Below, one piece after another: positions 25,312 to 34,512 of a stretch of DNA of 52,526 nt. Position 1 is the first letter of the stretch. Each line of letters opens with the position of its first letter. A model generated the notes under the pieces. The model searched no databases, was not told the origin of the DNA, and saw only the letters and a program-made list of their open reading frames with translations. Source of the stretch: Massilia brevitalea (GTDB lineage: Bacteria > Pseudomonadota > Gammaproteobacteria > Burkholderiales > Burkholderiaceae_D); NCBI RefSeq assembly GCF_030711405.1, contig NZ_JAULSI010000027.1, forward strand, positions 32,272-84,797. The letters run 5' to 3'. Both the position numbers and the translations under genes were made by a program.

Positions 25312-26538
25312 ATGAACGACCGCGCCCCTGTCCAGCATCTCCACCACGACTTCCACCCGGCCGTCGCCGCCTGGTTCGCCGCCAGCTTCCCCACCGCGAC
25401 CGAGGCCCAGCTGCGCGCCTGGCCGCTGATCCAGGCCGGGCGCCCGACCCTGGTGGCCGCGCCGACCGGTTCCGGCAAGACGCTGACCGCCTTCCTGGCC
25501 GCAATCGACGACCTGGTGCGCCAGAGCGAAGACGGCGCGCTGCCGGACGAGACGCAGGTGCTGTACGTCTCGCCGCTGAAAGCCTTGTCGAACGACATCC
25601 GCGTCAACCTGCCGGGTCCGCTGGAGGGCATCGGCGAGCAGCTGCGCTCCATGGGCCTGCCGGCGCACGGCATCCGCACCGCCGTAAGCACCGGCGACAC
25701 CACGACGGCCGAGCGCAACGCCATGAGAAAGCGCGCGCCGCACATCCTGGTCTCGACGCCGGAGTCGCCGTACGTGCTGCTCGGTTCCGCCAGCGGGCGC
25801 GCCATGCTGCGCAGCGCGCGTACCGTGATCGTCGACGAGATCCACGCGGTCGCCGGCAGCAAGCGCGGCAGCCATCTTGCACTCAGCCTGGAGCGGCTCG
25901 ACGCCCTGTGCAGGCGGCGCACGGTGCGGGTCGGGCTGTCGGCGACGCAAAAGCCGCTGTCCCTGGTGGCGGATTTCCTGGTCGGGCGCGCCGGAGGCGA
26001 ATGCGCGGTGGTCGACGTCGGCCACGTGCGGGCGCGCGACCTGGGACTCGAGCTGCCGCAGGTGCCGTTAGAGGCGGTGATGCCGAACGAAGTCTGGGAA
26101 CGCGTCTACGACCGCATGATGGAGCTCGTCGTGCTGCACCGGACCACGCTGATCTACGTGAACACCCGGCGCATGGCCGAGCGCGTGGCACGCCACTTGG
26201 GCGACCCGCTGGGCAGCGAGCACGTGGCGGCGCACCACGGCAGCCTGGCCAAGGAATTCCGGCTGGAGGCCGAACAGCGCCGGAAACGCGGCGAGCTGCA
26301 GGTGCTGGTGGCCACTGCATCGCTGGAACTGGGCATCGGCATCGGCGACGTCGACCTAGTCTGCCAGGTCGGCTCGCCGAGGAATGTCGCCGCCTTCCTG
26401 CGGCGCATCGGCAGCTCGGGCCACCAGATCGGCGGCACGCCCAAGGGCCGGCTGTTCCCGACCTCGCGCGACGACCTGATCGAGTGTACTGCCCTGCTCG
26501 ACTGCGTGCTGCGCGGCGAACTCGATGCGCTGCGCATC
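25312..26538 (+). pseudogene. Truncated second copy of helicase lhr
   Basis: 409 codons align collinearly with residues 1-413 of the intact Lhr encoded at 36426 (which has 1458) at high identity, with one four-residue deletion near residue 201; similarity stops abruptly after ELDALRI. Walker A (APTGSGKT) and the DEIH box survive. Three helicase motifs are damaged relative to the intact copy: TPESL became TPESP (P153), ELGID became ELGIG (G343), and RVGRSGH became RIGSSGH (S368, replacing the arginine of motif VI). The frame runs on into unrelated sequence. Loss of motif V/VI residues and of the last 1050 residues argues that it is dead. Confidence 0.85.
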
Positions 26539-26736
26539 CACACGAAACCGTACGAAATGTCCTCGAACCGTGCAGTTTATGACGCTTCCGGCGAGGCCCA
26601 GGGAAACTCGAACGCGGCGTCATCTAGGCATATTCATCCGCACTGTGAGTCCAGAGAACGTGCTGAAACTCATCAATATTCGTTGCACTTCTGCCAACCC
26701 TCGAACAATAATAACCTATCAAACCAAGGAGGTTAT
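26539..26736. other. Rearrangement junction
   Basis: Sequence between the break in lhr and the small gene at 26737. It has no similarity that I recognise to lhr or DUF455 genes, becomes AT-richer toward the right end, and contains no recognisable terminal inverted repeats. It looks like the remains of an inserted element. Confidence 0.45.
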
Positions 26737-26898
26737 ATGTTCGTTCAAGACCACGTTCCAGCTCACAAAGGTAAGACGACGGTTAGCAATCCTATCAAGG
26801 ACATCGAGGTCGCCTCGAAGGTCAAGGAACTGCTCGCACACAGTTCACGGATACCACATGGTGGTAGATCGGTCACCCGCTGTGAATCTAATATGTAA
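26737..26898 (+). pseudogene. Possible N-terminus of a tyrosine recombinase
   Basis: Encodes 53 residues and has the best ribosome site in the area, AAGGAGG 4 bases before the ATG. The middle, [20 protein letters not shown], resembles the start of short tyrosine recombinases (N-P-I-K-D-x-x-x-V-x-x-I-K-x-x-L), which continue with R-N-x-x-L-F-x-x-G-I-N; here it breaks off after HSSR and ends in unrelated residues. It lies exactly between two truncated genes, where an integrating element would be expected. The match is from memory of the family and is tentative; a real small protein is the alternative. Confidence 0.4.
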
Positions 26899-27193
26899 AC
26901 CTGATCTTGATGGCGTTGAACTCGATGTGGGCCAGCGCGTGCACCAGCATCGCCCGGCCTTCGTTGGTCGCCATCGAGCGGCGGCCCACCTGGAGCGGCG
27001 GCACCAGGTCGGGTTTCAGCGGTCGGCCCGGGATGCCGGCTGGGGCCGTCAGCGCAACATCGGCATCGACCGACCAGTCGCCGTCGCGGTGATGCGTGGC
27101 GAGTTCCAGCACCATGCGCACCTTGGCCGCCGGATCGCATTCCAGCAGGCAGGTCAACGCGCGCGTGCGCAGCTCGATAGGGAGCGACTTCAT
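26888..27193 (-). pseudogene. DUF455 (ferritin-like) protein, 3'-truncated
   Basis: The N-terminal 95 or so residues match DUF455 proteins: ELRTRALTCLLECDPAAKV at the start, PAGIPGRPLKPDLVPP, then LVHALAHIEFNAI, which holds the E and H of the first di-metal helix. Family members have about 260-280 residues; here the frame ends after IKIRFTY at 26888, at the junction with the recombinase-like remnant. Without the other metal-binding helices it cannot fold as a ferritin-like bundle. Confidence 0.75.
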
Positions 27194-27370
27194 ACACTTT
27201 CTCTATATGTTTAGAAGGAGCCGCGCAGTTTACCGCATCGCCGCCCGATCCTGCCCCGGCAAGCGGCTTCTTATGCGAAAAACACATACGCATGGTCAAA
27301 AAGCTTCGTTCACACGCCCATGCCCCGCCAGTAAGGTAATCCCACTGATGACTTCCTTACAGAAATAACC

Positions 27371-28369
27371 ATGATCAAGAAAAAACTGCTGGTCCTGCTC
27401 GCCGCCACCGCCCTGCTGCAACCGGCCTTTGCTGCCGACGTCAACCTGCTGAACGTGTCCTACGACCCGACCCGCGAACTGTACCAGGACGTGAACGCGG
27501 CCTTTGCCAAGTCGTGGAAAGCGAAAAGCGGCGACAACGTCAAGATCAAGCAGTCGCACGGCGGCTCGGGCAAGCAGGCACGCTCGGTGATCGACGGCCT
27601 GGAAGCGGACGTCGTGACCCTGGCCCTCGGCTACGACATCGACGCCCTCACCGACAAGAACCTGCTGCGCAAGGACTGGCAGACGCGCCTGCCGCACAAT
27701 GCCTCGCCCTACACCTCGACCATCGTGCTGCTGGTGCGCAAGGGTAATCCGAAAGGCATCAAGGACTGGAACGACCTGGTCAAGCCGGGCGTCGCCGTCA
27801 TCACCCCGAACCCGAAGACCTCGGGCGGCGCGCGCTGGAACCACCTGGCCGCCTGGGGCTATGCCCTGCGCCAGCCGGGCGGCAACGAAGCCAAGGCCAA
27901 GGAGTTTTTGACCAAGCTGTATAAAAACGTGCCGGTGCTCGATTCCGGCGCGCGCGGCGCCACCACCACCTTCGTCGAGCGCGGCATCGGCGACGTGCTG
28001 ATCGCCTGGGAAAACGAAGCCTACCTGGCGGTCAAGGAACTCGGCCCGGACAAGTTCGACATCATCACCCCCTCGGTCAGCATCCTGGCCGAGCCGCCGG
28101 TGGCGATCGTCGACAAGTTCGCCGACAAGCATGGCACCCGCAAGGTGGCCGAGGCTTACCTGAACTTCCTGTACACCGACGAAGCGCAGGCCATCATCGC
28201 CCAGAACTACTACCGCCCGGCCACCCCGAAAGCGGCCCAGCAGTACGCGAAGAACTTCCCGCAGGTGAAACTGTTCACCATCGGCGACGTCGCCGGTAAC
28301 TGGGCGAATGCGCAGAAGACCCACTTCGCGGACGGCGGCGTGTTCGACCAGATCTACCAGCCGAAGTAA
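27371..28369 (+). CDS. sbp: Sulfate/thiosulfate ABC transporter binding protein
   Basis: 332 residues, periplasmic. Signal peptide 1-21 (ends LLQPAFA, then ADV). Family signatures [17 protein letters not shown] and [25 protein letters not shown], then [19 protein letters not shown], are all present. It delivers sulfate or thiosulfate to CysTWA; those genes are not in the window, so this is an orphan binding protein. A dyad GTAAGG-N18-CCTTAC (27331-27360) lies just before the start and may shape the leader; control by CysB is likely from the family but not shown. Confidence 0.92.
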   Translation: MIKKKLLVLLAATALLQPAFAADVNLLNVSYDPTRELYQDVNAAFAKSWKAKSGDNVKIKQSHGGSGKQARSVIDGLEADVVTLALGYDIDALTDKNLLRKDWQTRLPHNASPYTSTIVLLVRKGNPKGIKDWNDLVKPGVAVITPNPKTSGGARWNHLAAWGYALRQPGGNEAKAKEFLTKLYKNVPVLDSGARGATTTFVERGIGDVLIAWENEAYLAVKELGPDKFDIITPSVSILAEPPVAIVDKFADKHGTRKVAEAYLNFLYTDEAQAIIAQNYYRPATPKAAQQYAKNFPQVKLFTIGDVAGNWANAQKTHFADGGVFDQIYQPK

Positions 28370-28441
28370 TCCTTCCACCGTTGGCCCACGGGCAGGGAAT
28401 CCGGGCGATAATCGAGCGATTGTCGCCTGGAGCATGATCTC

Positions 28442-29077
28442 ATGTACATCCCCGCCCATTTCGCCGAATCCCGCCCCGAGGTCCTGCACGACCTGATCCG
28501 CCGGCATCCGCTTGGCATGCTGGTCACGCATGGCGCGGCGGGGCTCGACGCCAATCACATCCCCTTTGAACTGAATGCCGCATCCGGCAGCCTGGGCACG
28601 CTCGGCGGCCACGTGGCGCGCGCCAATCCCGTCTGGGAACAGCTGCGCGATGGCGACGAGGTGATGGTGGTCTTCCGCGCCGGCGACGCCTACATTTCCC
28701 CGAATTGGTATCCCTCGAAGCACGAACAGCACCGGCAGGTGCCGACCTGGAACTACATGGTGGCGCATGCGCACGGGCGGGTGCGGATCGTCGACGACGA
28801 GCGCTTCGTGCGCGGCATCGTCGGGCGCCTGACCAAGACGCATGAAGCGTCGCAGGCGGCGCCGTGGAAGATGGCGGACAGCCAGCGCGCGTTCATCGAT
28901 GGGCTGCTGGCGGCGATCGTCGGCATCGAGATCGAGATCACGCGGCTGGAAGGCAAATCAAAGCTCAGCCAGAACAAGGAGGCGCGCGATCTGCGTGGGG
29001 CAATCGAGGGACTCGAGGCAGCGGGCCGGAACGATGTCGCAGACGCGATGCAGGCAGCCGCGCCCCGCGAGCCCTGA
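28442..29077 (+). CDS. PaiB-like FMN-binding protein
   Basis: 211 residues. MYIPAHFAESRPEVLHDLIR at the start, FRAGDAYISPNWYPSKHE near residues 78-95 and VPTWNYMVAHAHGRVRI are the PaiB/FMN-binding split-barrel signatures; the C-terminus is alpha-helical and charged. Named after the Bacillus transcriptional regulator, but most members are probably flavin- or heme-binding proteins of unknown role. It lies 72 bp after the sulfate-binding protein gene on the same strand. Confidence 0.88.
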   Translation: MYIPAHFAESRPEVLHDLIRRHPLGMLVTHGAAGLDANHIPFELNAASGSLGTLGGHVARANPVWEQLRDGDEVMVVFRAGDAYISPNWYPSKHEQHRQVPTWNYMVAHAHGRVRIVDDERFVRGIVGRLTKTHEASQAAPWKMADSQRAFIDGLLAAIVGIEIEITRLEGKSKLSQNKEARDLRGAIEGLEAAGRNDVADAMQAAAPREP

Positions 29078-29106
29078 CACGCGCCGGGGCAGGCGCGCTG
29101 AATGCG

Positions 29107-29781
29107 CTACGCGGCCCCGGGTCCAGCCGTGCCGGGTGCAGTGCTTTTCGCAGTGCTTTTAATGCGCGCCAGTGCCGTGGCGAGGAGTTCCCGCACATCC
29201 GGGACCAGCTCTTCCCACCCGAACTCCTGCAGATGCCGTTCGAGCGGTGCGACTTCCTCGGGAAGCAGCACGACACCGATCACCGATGCAACCGCTACCT
29301 CTTCCGCATTCAACTGCTTCAGCAGGACATAGTGCCCGGCGAGCGTGTTCAACTTCGGGATGATCTCGGCCGGTGGGCGCGGCAGGCGAACGCGCGGCGC
29401 CTCCTTCCTGAGCAGCCTGACCGGAATCGAGACAGACACCTCGTTGCGCATCAGGCCAACCGCCTCCGCGAGCGATGAGGCCACGTCCTCGCACGTGGCC
29501 GCATCGACGCCGTCGCCGATCGACACTTCCACGCGGTCGAGATGGTCGGGGCGGCTGACATATTCGCAGGCCCTGAAGTAGTGGCCGCGCAAGTAGAAGC
29601 TGAGCTGGCGATCCGGATAGTCGGAATAATGAAACGGATGCGGGATCAGCGCACTGCACGCGGCAAGATCATGGATGAGGTTATGGCCGATGGGATTCAG
29701 GCTGTCCGATTCACGCAGGCTCGCCGGCAAGCGCAGTGCATCGAACACCGGCTCCGTACAGAGTCCAATGATAAAACCCAT
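29107..29781 (-). CDS. Hypothetical protein
   Basis: About 224 residues from ATG 29781, chosen because AAAAGG lies 6 bases upstream; ATG 29787 would abut that site. I do not recognise a family. Mixed alpha/beta character, no signal peptide or membrane segment; an N-terminal part with several aromatic and histidine residues (NLIHDLAACSALIPHPFHYS), a central acidic region, and an Ala/Thr/Pro-rich tail. It starts 23 bp after the DUF2059 gene stop, so the two are probably one transcript. Confidence 0.65.
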   Translation of the reverse strand: MGFIIGLCTEPVFDALRLPASLRESDSLNPIGHNLIHDLAACSALIPHPFHYSDYPDRQLSFYLRGHYFRACEYVSRPDHLDRVEVSIGDGVDAATCEDVASSLAEAVGLMRNEVSVSIPVRLLRKEAPRVRLPRPPAEIIPKLNTLAGHYVLLKQLNAEEVAVASVIGVVLLPEEVAPLERHLQEFGWEELVPDVRELLATALARIKSTAKSTAPGTAGPGAA

Positions 29782-29804
29782 CTGCATCCTTTTCGCCAGG
29801 CGTA

Positions 29805-30341
29805 TCAGCGCTTTTCGTTGTTCAGCGCCTGCAGCAGCTTGAACGCTTCATGCTGGATGGCCGGCTCCGCCGCAGCGAGTTCCTTGCTCGCCTGGACATA
29901 TGCTACGCGCTTGCGCTCCTTCTTTTCGTCCGGCGAGACCGCGCCCGACATCCCCGGCATCACGATCTGCGGACCACTGTTGTACTTCTGGTGGATGATC
30001 TTCTTGCCGTACGGGGTGCCGTAGAAACGGGTCATCTCGGTGGCGGCATCAAGCGAAATCACGCGCGTCAGCGATGGCGCCAGGCGCCGATGCACCTCTG
30101 CCGGCGGCATCGCGTCGAGCTTCGCATTCACGGCCTTGCGCTGCGCTTCGGTCGGAAAGCGCGTGCGGGCGGCGACGGCGCGCAACTCATATTCGACGTG
30201 CATCACGCCGAGCAGGTCTTGCACCGCCTGGACGTGCGCGGTACTGGCCGCTGCGGCCTTGGGCGCCGGGGCCGCGGTGGCGGAAAATGCGGGTGCGGCG
30301 ACAAGCATGGACAGGCCGAGCGCGGCGTGAATGAACTTCAT
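29805..30341 (-). CDS. DUF2059 exported protein
   Basis: About 178 residues from ATG 30341 (GGGAA upstream). Signal peptide of about 20 residues (ALGLSMLVAAPAFSA). The rest is alpha-helical: VQAVQDLLGVMHVEYELRAV, then the DUF2059 core EMTRFYGTPYGKKIIHQKYN (helix with F-Y-x-T-P-x-G-K). Members are periplasmic and of unknown function. First gene of a probable pair with the hypothetical protein. Confidence 0.8.
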   Translation of the reverse strand: MKFIHAALGLSMLVAAPAFSATAAPAPKAAAASTAHVQAVQDLLGVMHVEYELRAVAARTRFPTEAQRKAVNAKLDAMPPAEVHRRLAPSLTRVISLDAATEMTRFYGTPYGKKIIHQKYNSGPQIVMPGMSGAVSPDEKKERKRVAYVQASKELAAAEPAIQHEAFKLLQALNNEKR

Positions 30342-30525
30342 TGATTTCCCTTCGTGTGATCGTGGCATGGCGTCGTAGAAACGCGCAAGGAGTATAAACC
30401 TTCGGCTGGCTTGGGAATCTCGCCAATTGTTGCAGGCGTCCACGTTGTCGAAAAAACTGACAGCACAGCCGCATCGGCAGTCCATCCGTGCGCCAAGTAC
30501 TTGTTACTGCACGCTTTTGCAGGCT

Positions 30526-30541
30526 TGGCATTCGGCTTGCT
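30526..30541 (+). promoter_or_regulatory. Sigma-54 (RpoN) promoter of the PEP-CTERM gene
   Basis: TGGCA at 30526-30530 and TTGCT at 30537-30541 with six bases between, so the invariant GG (30527) and GC (30539) are 12 bases apart, the sigma-54 -24/-12 spacing. The predicted start is about 26 nt before the ATG at 30578. PEP-CTERM genes are known to be controlled by RpoN with the PrsK/PrsR two-component system. Confidence 0.65.
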
Positions 30542-30577
30542 ATACCGTGGTCACCACTTTAACCGGGGATCACAATC

Positions 30578-31210
30578 ATGATGAAAAAGCTTGTCGCTTT
30601 CGCAGCAGCCGCACTGTTTTCACTGAACGCATCGGCGGGCTATGTCCGTTACGACCTGGACGGCCCCATGCTGAGCGGGTATTTCTTCCAGAACGAAGAA
30701 GACCTATCGATCGCCGGATACAACTTCACCGTCGACAACGGCCGCTACGCTTTTAGTCTCTTTCCAAGTGGAGAGTACGCAAGGCTGAACTGGACCCGCG
30801 CCCGCTACGACAACGAAGGACCGTCCCGCTTCAGCATTTCCAGTTACCTTGACGAATGGACCAACGTGAATATGTGGTTCAACTTCTCGCCGACCGATAA
30901 CGCCGATGTCTGGAGGATTACCTCGCGCTTCTCGGCCGTGCAATGGTATCGCGAGCCATATTGGGATCCTTTCCCCAACCTCGTGCTGTACCCGACCGGA
31001 ACCGCCACGCGTCACGAAGTCGACCAGGAGGTCGCGGACTACTTCGATTACCATCTGCGCGAAACCGGCGAATATCCAGACGGCTTGCGGCATATCGCGC
31101 CGCGGCTGAACGTGATTCCGGAACCCAGCAGCATTGCGCTCCTTGCACTGGGCGCAGCAGGCCTGGCGGGAGCGGCGCGCCGCCGCAAGGCAGGCAACCT
31201 GGCCTGCTGA
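30578..31210 (+). CDS. PEP-CTERM sorting domain protein
   Basis: 210 residues. Signal peptide 1-20 (KKLVAFAAAALFSLNASA). The C-terminus is a textbook PEP-CTERM signal: IPEPSS at about 180-185, a hydrophobic helix (IALLALGAAGLAGAA) and a basic RRRK end. Such proteins are cut by exosortase and sent to the cell surface or extracellular matrix, often with exopolysaccharide. The middle, with many aromatics and acidic residues, has no recognised domain. The sigma-54 promoter upstream fits regulation by PrsK/PrsR. Confidence 0.88.
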   Translation: MMKKLVAFAAAALFSLNASAGYVRYDLDGPMLSGYFFQNEEDLSIAGYNFTVDNGRYAFSLFPSGEYARLNWTRARYDNEGPSRFSISSYLDEWTNVNMWFNFSPTDNADVWRITSRFSAVQWYREPYWDPFPNLVLYPTGTATRHEVDQEVADYFDYHLRETGEYPDGLRHIAPRLNVIPEPSSIALLALGAAGLAGAARRRKAGNLAC

Positions 31211-31266
31211 CATGGCGGACAGGCCTTCGATAATGGAGGCCTTCCACAGTCGTCTCCGACAGCGCG

Positions 31267-32232
31267 TCAGCTGATCTCGGCTACCTCGCCATCGGCAACC
31301 ACCCGGTCACGCCCGCCGCGCTTGGCCGCATACAGCGCCCGGTCCGCCGCCGCGATCAAGGCGGCGGCATCGTCCAGCCGCGTCTTGTCGAAACCGGCCA
31401 CGCCGATGCTGAGGGTGATCACCGGATGCACTGCCGCAGGGGCCTGCGCCAAGGCCAGCGCCGCCACCTGCTCGCGGATCGCGTTCGCATGCGCGCAGGC
31501 CTGTTCCAGCGTGGTATCCGGCAGGATCGCCGCGAATTCCTCGCCGCCGTAGCGCGCCGCCACGTCGGCCGGGCGTTTCAGCATGGCCGCCAGCGCCTGC
31601 GCCACTGCCGTCAAACAGGCGTCGCCCTGCTGGTGGCCGAAGTGGTCGTTGTAGGCCTTGAAGGAATCGATGTCCATCAGCAGCAGCGACAAGGGGCTGC
31701 CGGCCCGCCCGGCGCGGCGTAATTCGCGGTCCAACGCAACATCGAAATAACGGCGGTTGGCAATCCCTGTCAGGCCATCGACGTAGGAACGCGCGCGCAG
31801 GGTTTCGGCGTGCTCGCGCAACTGGCGTTCGCGGTCGACCGTGCCGCTGACGTCGCGCACTTCGATCAGGCAGTAGCGTTTTCCCTCCTCGGTGAACGGC
31901 GTCACCGATACCGCCTGGTCGATGCGCGCGCCGTCGAAGCTGCCCGCTTCGCGCAGCGGAAACGGCGCCGGCTCCTGGCCTTGCGGCAGGTTCGCCGCCA
32001 CGCCCGCGCCCATCGCCGCCAGTACCGCCGTTTCCACGCGCGCACCGCGCAGTTCCGGGAACACCTCGAACAGCGAGCGCCCCTGCACCCGCGTGGCGGC
32101 ATAGCCCGAGCGCGCCGCCATCCAGCGGTTCCAGAGCACGATGCTGTGCGCGGCGTCGAGCACCACCAGGCCGCAGTTGACGAGATCGAGGGTACGCGGC
32201 AGCAGGCTAGGTGGAGAGATGGTGGCGCTCAC
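31267..32232 (-). CDS. PAS-GGDEF diguanylate cyclase
   Basis: 321 residues. N-terminal PAS domain (about 10-130; GLVVLDAAHSIVLWNRWMAA and FEVFPEL), a short coiled linker, then a GGDEF domain. The active-site motif is GGEEF at 229-233, and the RxxD inhibitory site RPAD stands at 220-223, so it probably makes cyclic di-GMP and is product-inhibited. No transmembrane segment: a cytoplasmic sensor with unknown signal. Convergent with the PEP-CTERM gene; the two may share a matrix/biofilm role, but that is inference. Confidence 0.92.
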   Translation of the reverse strand: MSATISPPSLLPRTLDLVNCGLVVLDAAHSIVLWNRWMAARSGYAATRVQGRSLFEVFPELRGARVETAVLAAMGAGVAANLPQGQEPAPFPLREAGSFDGARIDQAVSVTPFTEEGKRYCLIEVRDVSGTVDRERQLREHAETLRARSYVDGLTGIANRRYFDVALDRELRRAGRAGSPLSLLLMDIDSFKAYNDHFGHQQGDACLTAVAQALAAMLKRPADVAARYGGEEFAAILPDTTLEQACAHANAIREQVAALALAQAPAAVHPVITLSIGVAGFDKTRLDDAAALIAAADRALYAAKRGGRDRVVADGEVAEIS

Positions 32233-32298
32233 GGGCAGGTTCGTCGATGCGGAACCGGCGATGATAGCGGAAAAGCACGCCCCTGAGCAGGGGCGGGT

Positions 32299-34512
32299 TT
32301 ACTTCGCCGCGCGCATGCGTGCCCGGTCGAGCGGCAAGTCGCGCACGCGCACCCCGGCCGCCTGCGCCACCGCGTTCGCGAGCGCCGCCGCCGCCGGTCC
32401 CTGCGCCGCCTCGCCGGTGCCGAGGAAAGGCTGGCCGGGGCGGTCGATCAGGTGCACTTCCAGACTTTGCGGCACCTGGTTGAAGCGCAGGATCGGATAC
32501 GAAGCCCAGTCGACGGTCTGCACCTGGCGTTCGTCGAAGCGCACCTGCTCCAGCAAGGTCCAGCTGGCCGACTGGATGATGCCGCCCTCGATCTGGTTGC
32601 GCACGCCGTCGGGATTCACGACCTCGCCGCAATCGACCGCCGCCACGGCGCGCACGATGCGCACGAAGCCGGTCTCGCGCGCGACCTCCACTTCCAGCGC
32701 CAGCGCGCAATACGCCGCCAGGTTTTTATAGCGCGCAAAGGCTAAGCCGCGGCCGCGGCGCGGGCCCGGCCGGTAAGCGTTCCAGCCGAACTTCTCGGCG
32801 GCCAGCTTCACCACGTCGACCGCGCGCGGATCGTCCAGGTGGCGCAGGCGGAAGGCGACCGGGTCGGCATTCGCCGCCAGCGCCAGTTCGTCCATGAAGC
32901 TCTCGATGGCGAACACGTTGCAATAGGCGCCGAGCGAACGCAGGGCCGAAGTACGCAGCGGCGCATTTTGCTGGAAGCGGTGCGTCACACGCGCGTTCGG
33001 CAGCACGTAGTACGGAATCGCGTTGCGGTCGCCGCCGCCCTCGGGCTGGGGAATCGGCTTGCCCGAGGGCGGCGTGAACGCTTTGGCGAGATGGGTCGCC
33101 GTCAGCAGGTTGCCGGCCTTGCCGGGCCGGTTGTTGTGCGAGGGGCTGGTGACCGCATACTCCCAGTCGGCGATGCGGCCATCAAGCCCGAGCGTGGCGC
33201 GCACATCCACCAGCATGGCCGGGCCGAACGGTTCCCAGGCGTGTTCTTCCTCGCGCATCCACTGCACCCGCACGGGCCGGCCCGGATAGCTGCGCGCGAG
33301 CAGCGCGGCGTCGGCCGCGACGTCGTCGGCCGCGTTGTGGCCATAGCAGCCCGATCCCTCGACGTGGATGCAGCGGATGGTGTCCTCCTCCACGCCGAGC
33401 AGCTCGGCCAGCGCTTTGCGCAATGGGTAGACGCCCTGCGAGTGGGTCCACACGGTGTAGCGGCCGTCGACGAGTTGGGCCACGGCGCAGGAAGGGCCGA
33501 CCGAAGCATGCAGCTGCCAGGGCCGGGTGTAGGTGGCGCTGAGCGTCCTGCCGCCTGCCTGCGCAGCGCCGCGTTCGAGAATGGGTATGGCCTCGGCGGT
33601 CCGCGCGCGCACGTCTGCCGGCACGTTTGCCGTGCCCGGCAAGGAGGCCGGCACGCTCCAGCGCGTGGCGCGGGCCAGCGCGGTGGCCGCCTTCACGGCG
33701 CGGTATTCGCCGTCGGCGATCACGGCCAGGTAGCGGCCGTCGCGCACCACTTTCAGTACGCCGGGCAGGCGCGCGATGCTGTCCGTGTCGGCGGATTCGA
33801 GGCGCGCCGCCTGCGACGGCGGACGCACCACGCGCGCATGCACCATGCCGGGCAGGCGCAGGTCTTGCACGTAGGCGGCGCCGCCTGCCACCTTGGCCTG
33901 GATGTCGGTGCGCCGCAGCGGCTTGCCGGACACGGTATGCGTGGCGCGTGGCCGCAGTGGCGCCTTGCCGTCGGCGCGCAGGTGCAACTGGCGTCCGGCA
34001 AGCAGTTCTCCGTAGGTGGCGCGACGCCCGCCGGGCGCCTCGAAGACGCCGTCGCGCAGGGTCATGGCGCTCTCCGCCACCCCGAAGCGCTGCGCCGCCA
34101 TGCCGGCGAGGATGAAGCGCACCTGGGCGGCGGCGTGGCGCAGCGCGGTGCCGCTGTCCTGCATCGAATGGCTGCCGGCCGTGTAGCCCTCGTTCGGCGT
34201 GCGCGCGGTGTCGGCCGTGACCAGGCGGATGCGCGCCGGGTTCATCTGCAGCTCTTCCGCCGCCACCTGCAGCAGGGCCGTCTTGATGCCCTGCCCCAGC
34301 TCGGCCTTGCCGGTGAAGACGGTGACGGCATTATCGGCATCGATGCGGATCCAGGCGTCGAGCCAGGGTTCCTTTTCCAGGCTGCCGGGCAGCTTGCCTT
34401 TTCCCTTGGCGCCGCCTTCGCCCTGGGCCCAGCCCGGCGCCAGCGAGAACGCCAGCGTCAGCGAACCGCCCGCCAGCAGCAGCGAACGCCGGCGCGGATC
34501 CGGCGCGTTCAC
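32299..34512 (-). CDS. Molybdopterin-binding subunit, xanthine dehydrogenase family
   Basis: 737 residues from GTG 34512 (GGAGA 6 bases upstream; GTGA overlaps the stop of the iron-sulfur gene). The N-terminus has a twin-arginine leader (RRRSLLLAGG) and the mature enzyme is periplasmic. KAELGQGIKTALLQVAAEEL (molybdenum-cofactor region) and the C-terminal catalytic glutamate E701 in GTGEAAQGPAAAALANA are intact. With the small iron-sulfur and cytochrome c subunits it resembles isoquinoline 1-oxidoreductase/aldehyde dehydrogenase-type hydroxylases; the substrate is an aldehyde or N-heterocycle, not settled by sequence. Confidence 0.88.
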   Translation of the reverse strand: MNAPDPRRRSLLLAGGSLTLAFSLAPGWAQGEGGAKGKGKLPGSLEKEPWLDAWIRIDADNAVTVFTGKAELGQGIKTALLQVAAEELQMNPARIRLVTADTARTPNEGYTAGSHSMQDSGTALRHAAAQVRFILAGMAAQRFGVAESAMTLRDGVFEAPGGRRATYGELLAGRQLHLRADGKAPLRPRATHTVSGKPLRRTDIQAKVAGGAAYVQDLRLPGMVHARVVRPPSQAARLESADTDSIARLPGVLKVVRDGRYLAVIADGEYRAVKAATALARATRWSVPASLPGTANVPADVRARTAEAIPILERGAAQAGGRTLSATYTRPWQLHASVGPSCAVAQLVDGRYTVWTHSQGVYPLRKALAELLGVEEDTIRCIHVEGSGCYGHNAADDVAADAALLARSYPGRPVRVQWMREEEHAWEPFGPAMLVDVRATLGLDGRIADWEYAVTSPSHNNRPGKAGNLLTATHLAKAFTPPSGKPIPQPEGGGDRNAIPYYVLPNARVTHRFQQNAPLRTSALRSLGAYCNVFAIESFMDELALAANADPVAFRLRHLDDPRAVDVVKLAAEKFGWNAYRPGPRRGRGLAFARYKNLAAYCALALEVEVARETGFVRIVRAVAAVDCGEVVNPDGVRNQIEGGIIQSASWTLLEQVRFDERQVQTVDWASYPILRFNQVPQSLEVHLIDRPGQPFLGTGEAAQGPAAAALANAVAQAAGVRVRDLPLDRARMRAAK

